Of a stretch of DNA of 52,375 bases, positions 52,263-52,375 are shown piece after piece (the first letter of the stretch is position 1; every line of letters starts with the position of its first letter). A program made the position numbers and the translations under genes. Source of the stretch: Oceanispirochaeta sp. (GTDB lineage Bacteria; Spirochaetota; Spirochaetia; DSM-2461); the NCBI RefSeq assembly GCF_027859075.1, contig NZ_JAQIBL010000005.1:1-52375 (forward strand), written 5' to 3'. The notes below the pieces were generated by a model. That model ran no database searches. It was not told where the DNA came from and saw only the letters and a program-made list of their open reading frames with translations.

Positions 52263-52297
52263 ATTTTACTCCTGTAAAATTTATTTAAGATTCGAAT

Positions 52298-52375
52298 TTA
52301 CCAGTTTTCGCCCAGGACTTCAAAATGAGCCTGAGGATGGGCACAGGCGGGGCATTTATTGGGAGCCTTTAAACC
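52298..52375 (-). CDS. rbr: Rubrerythrin, C-terminal end (partial)
   Basis: Only the last 25 residues are in the window: KCPACAHPQAHFEVLGENW, the rubredoxin-like tail of rubrerythrin with the CPxCxHP motif and stop TAA at 52298-52300. The rest, including the diiron domain that reduces peroxide, lies beyond the window edge. First gene of the rbr-dfx-rubredoxin unit. Confidence 0.88.
   Translation of the reverse strand, partial: GLKAPNKCPACAHPQAHFEVLGENW

Overview
The window looks like chromosomal DNA of a free-living, mostly anaerobic spirochaete (Spirochaeta/Oceanispirochaeta-like; inferred from gene content, no search was run). Pointers are a TatT-TatP-TatQM TRAP operon of the kind known from Treponema, a diiron-type oxygen-sensor domain of the treponemal ODP kind, many lipoproteins and beta-barrels, c-di-GMP enzymes, and a rubrerythrin/desulfoferrodoxin/rubredoxin set instead of aerobic oxygen defence. 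Codons and ribosome sites (AGGAGG type) are uniform except in a few AT-rich islands.

Layout. 1-157: a short repeat cluster. 158-2366: a small unknown gene, an RluA-type pseudouridine synthase overlapping mutY. 2394-8400: the TRAP operon (TPR lipoprotein, binding protein, fused membrane subunit), then a UMF1-type transporter, a TPR protein and a small unknown gene, all closely packed. 8404-11708 (minus): a membrane protein, a three-domain Mrp-type Fe-S/ATPase and a Gfo/Idh/MocA dehydrogenase. 11919-13667: an MBL/ODP-like oxygen or iron sensor fused to a diguanylate cyclase. 13718-19140: aminotransferase, AraC regulator and the divergent xylB-xylA xylose operon. 19354-25574: proC, then a beta-propeller/Y_Y_Y/GGDEF sensor translationally coupled to a GAF-type PTS enzyme I (ptsP).

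25592-30584 is an unusual cassette: an Fe-S type Rrf2 regulator divergent from a UroD/MtaA-like protein fused to a CXXC thioredoxin-like domain, followed by two coupled G3E (COG0523) GTPases, and close by an ArsR/SmtB regulator with a complete zinc alpha5 site. 30748-39219 (mostly minus): aldo/keto reductase, serS, a FecR lipoprotein, a brnTA toxin-antitoxin pair, pepF-rdgB, a sigma-like unknown protein and trpS. 39490-43705: a two-component system followed by a porin-like gene whose upstream region has three CTTCA units 11 bp apart, then a lipoprotein. 43708-46172: HAD phosphatase/AI-2E membrane protein and ysxC. 46199-48841: a patatin-barrel (type Vd) gene lying between sequences that match the two ends of a 161-bp TA-flanked element found next to serS. 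49192-52375: aroK-aroC, a methyltransferase, and rubrerythrin (partial)-desulfoferrodoxin-rubredoxin.

The strongest leads for new biology are the UroD-Trx/G3E/G3E cassette, the patatin gene bounded by MITE ends that abut stop codons, the ODP-GGDEF fusion, and the sensor-GGDEF/ptsP coupling. No tRNA, rRNA, CRISPR array or complete transposase gene was recognised.
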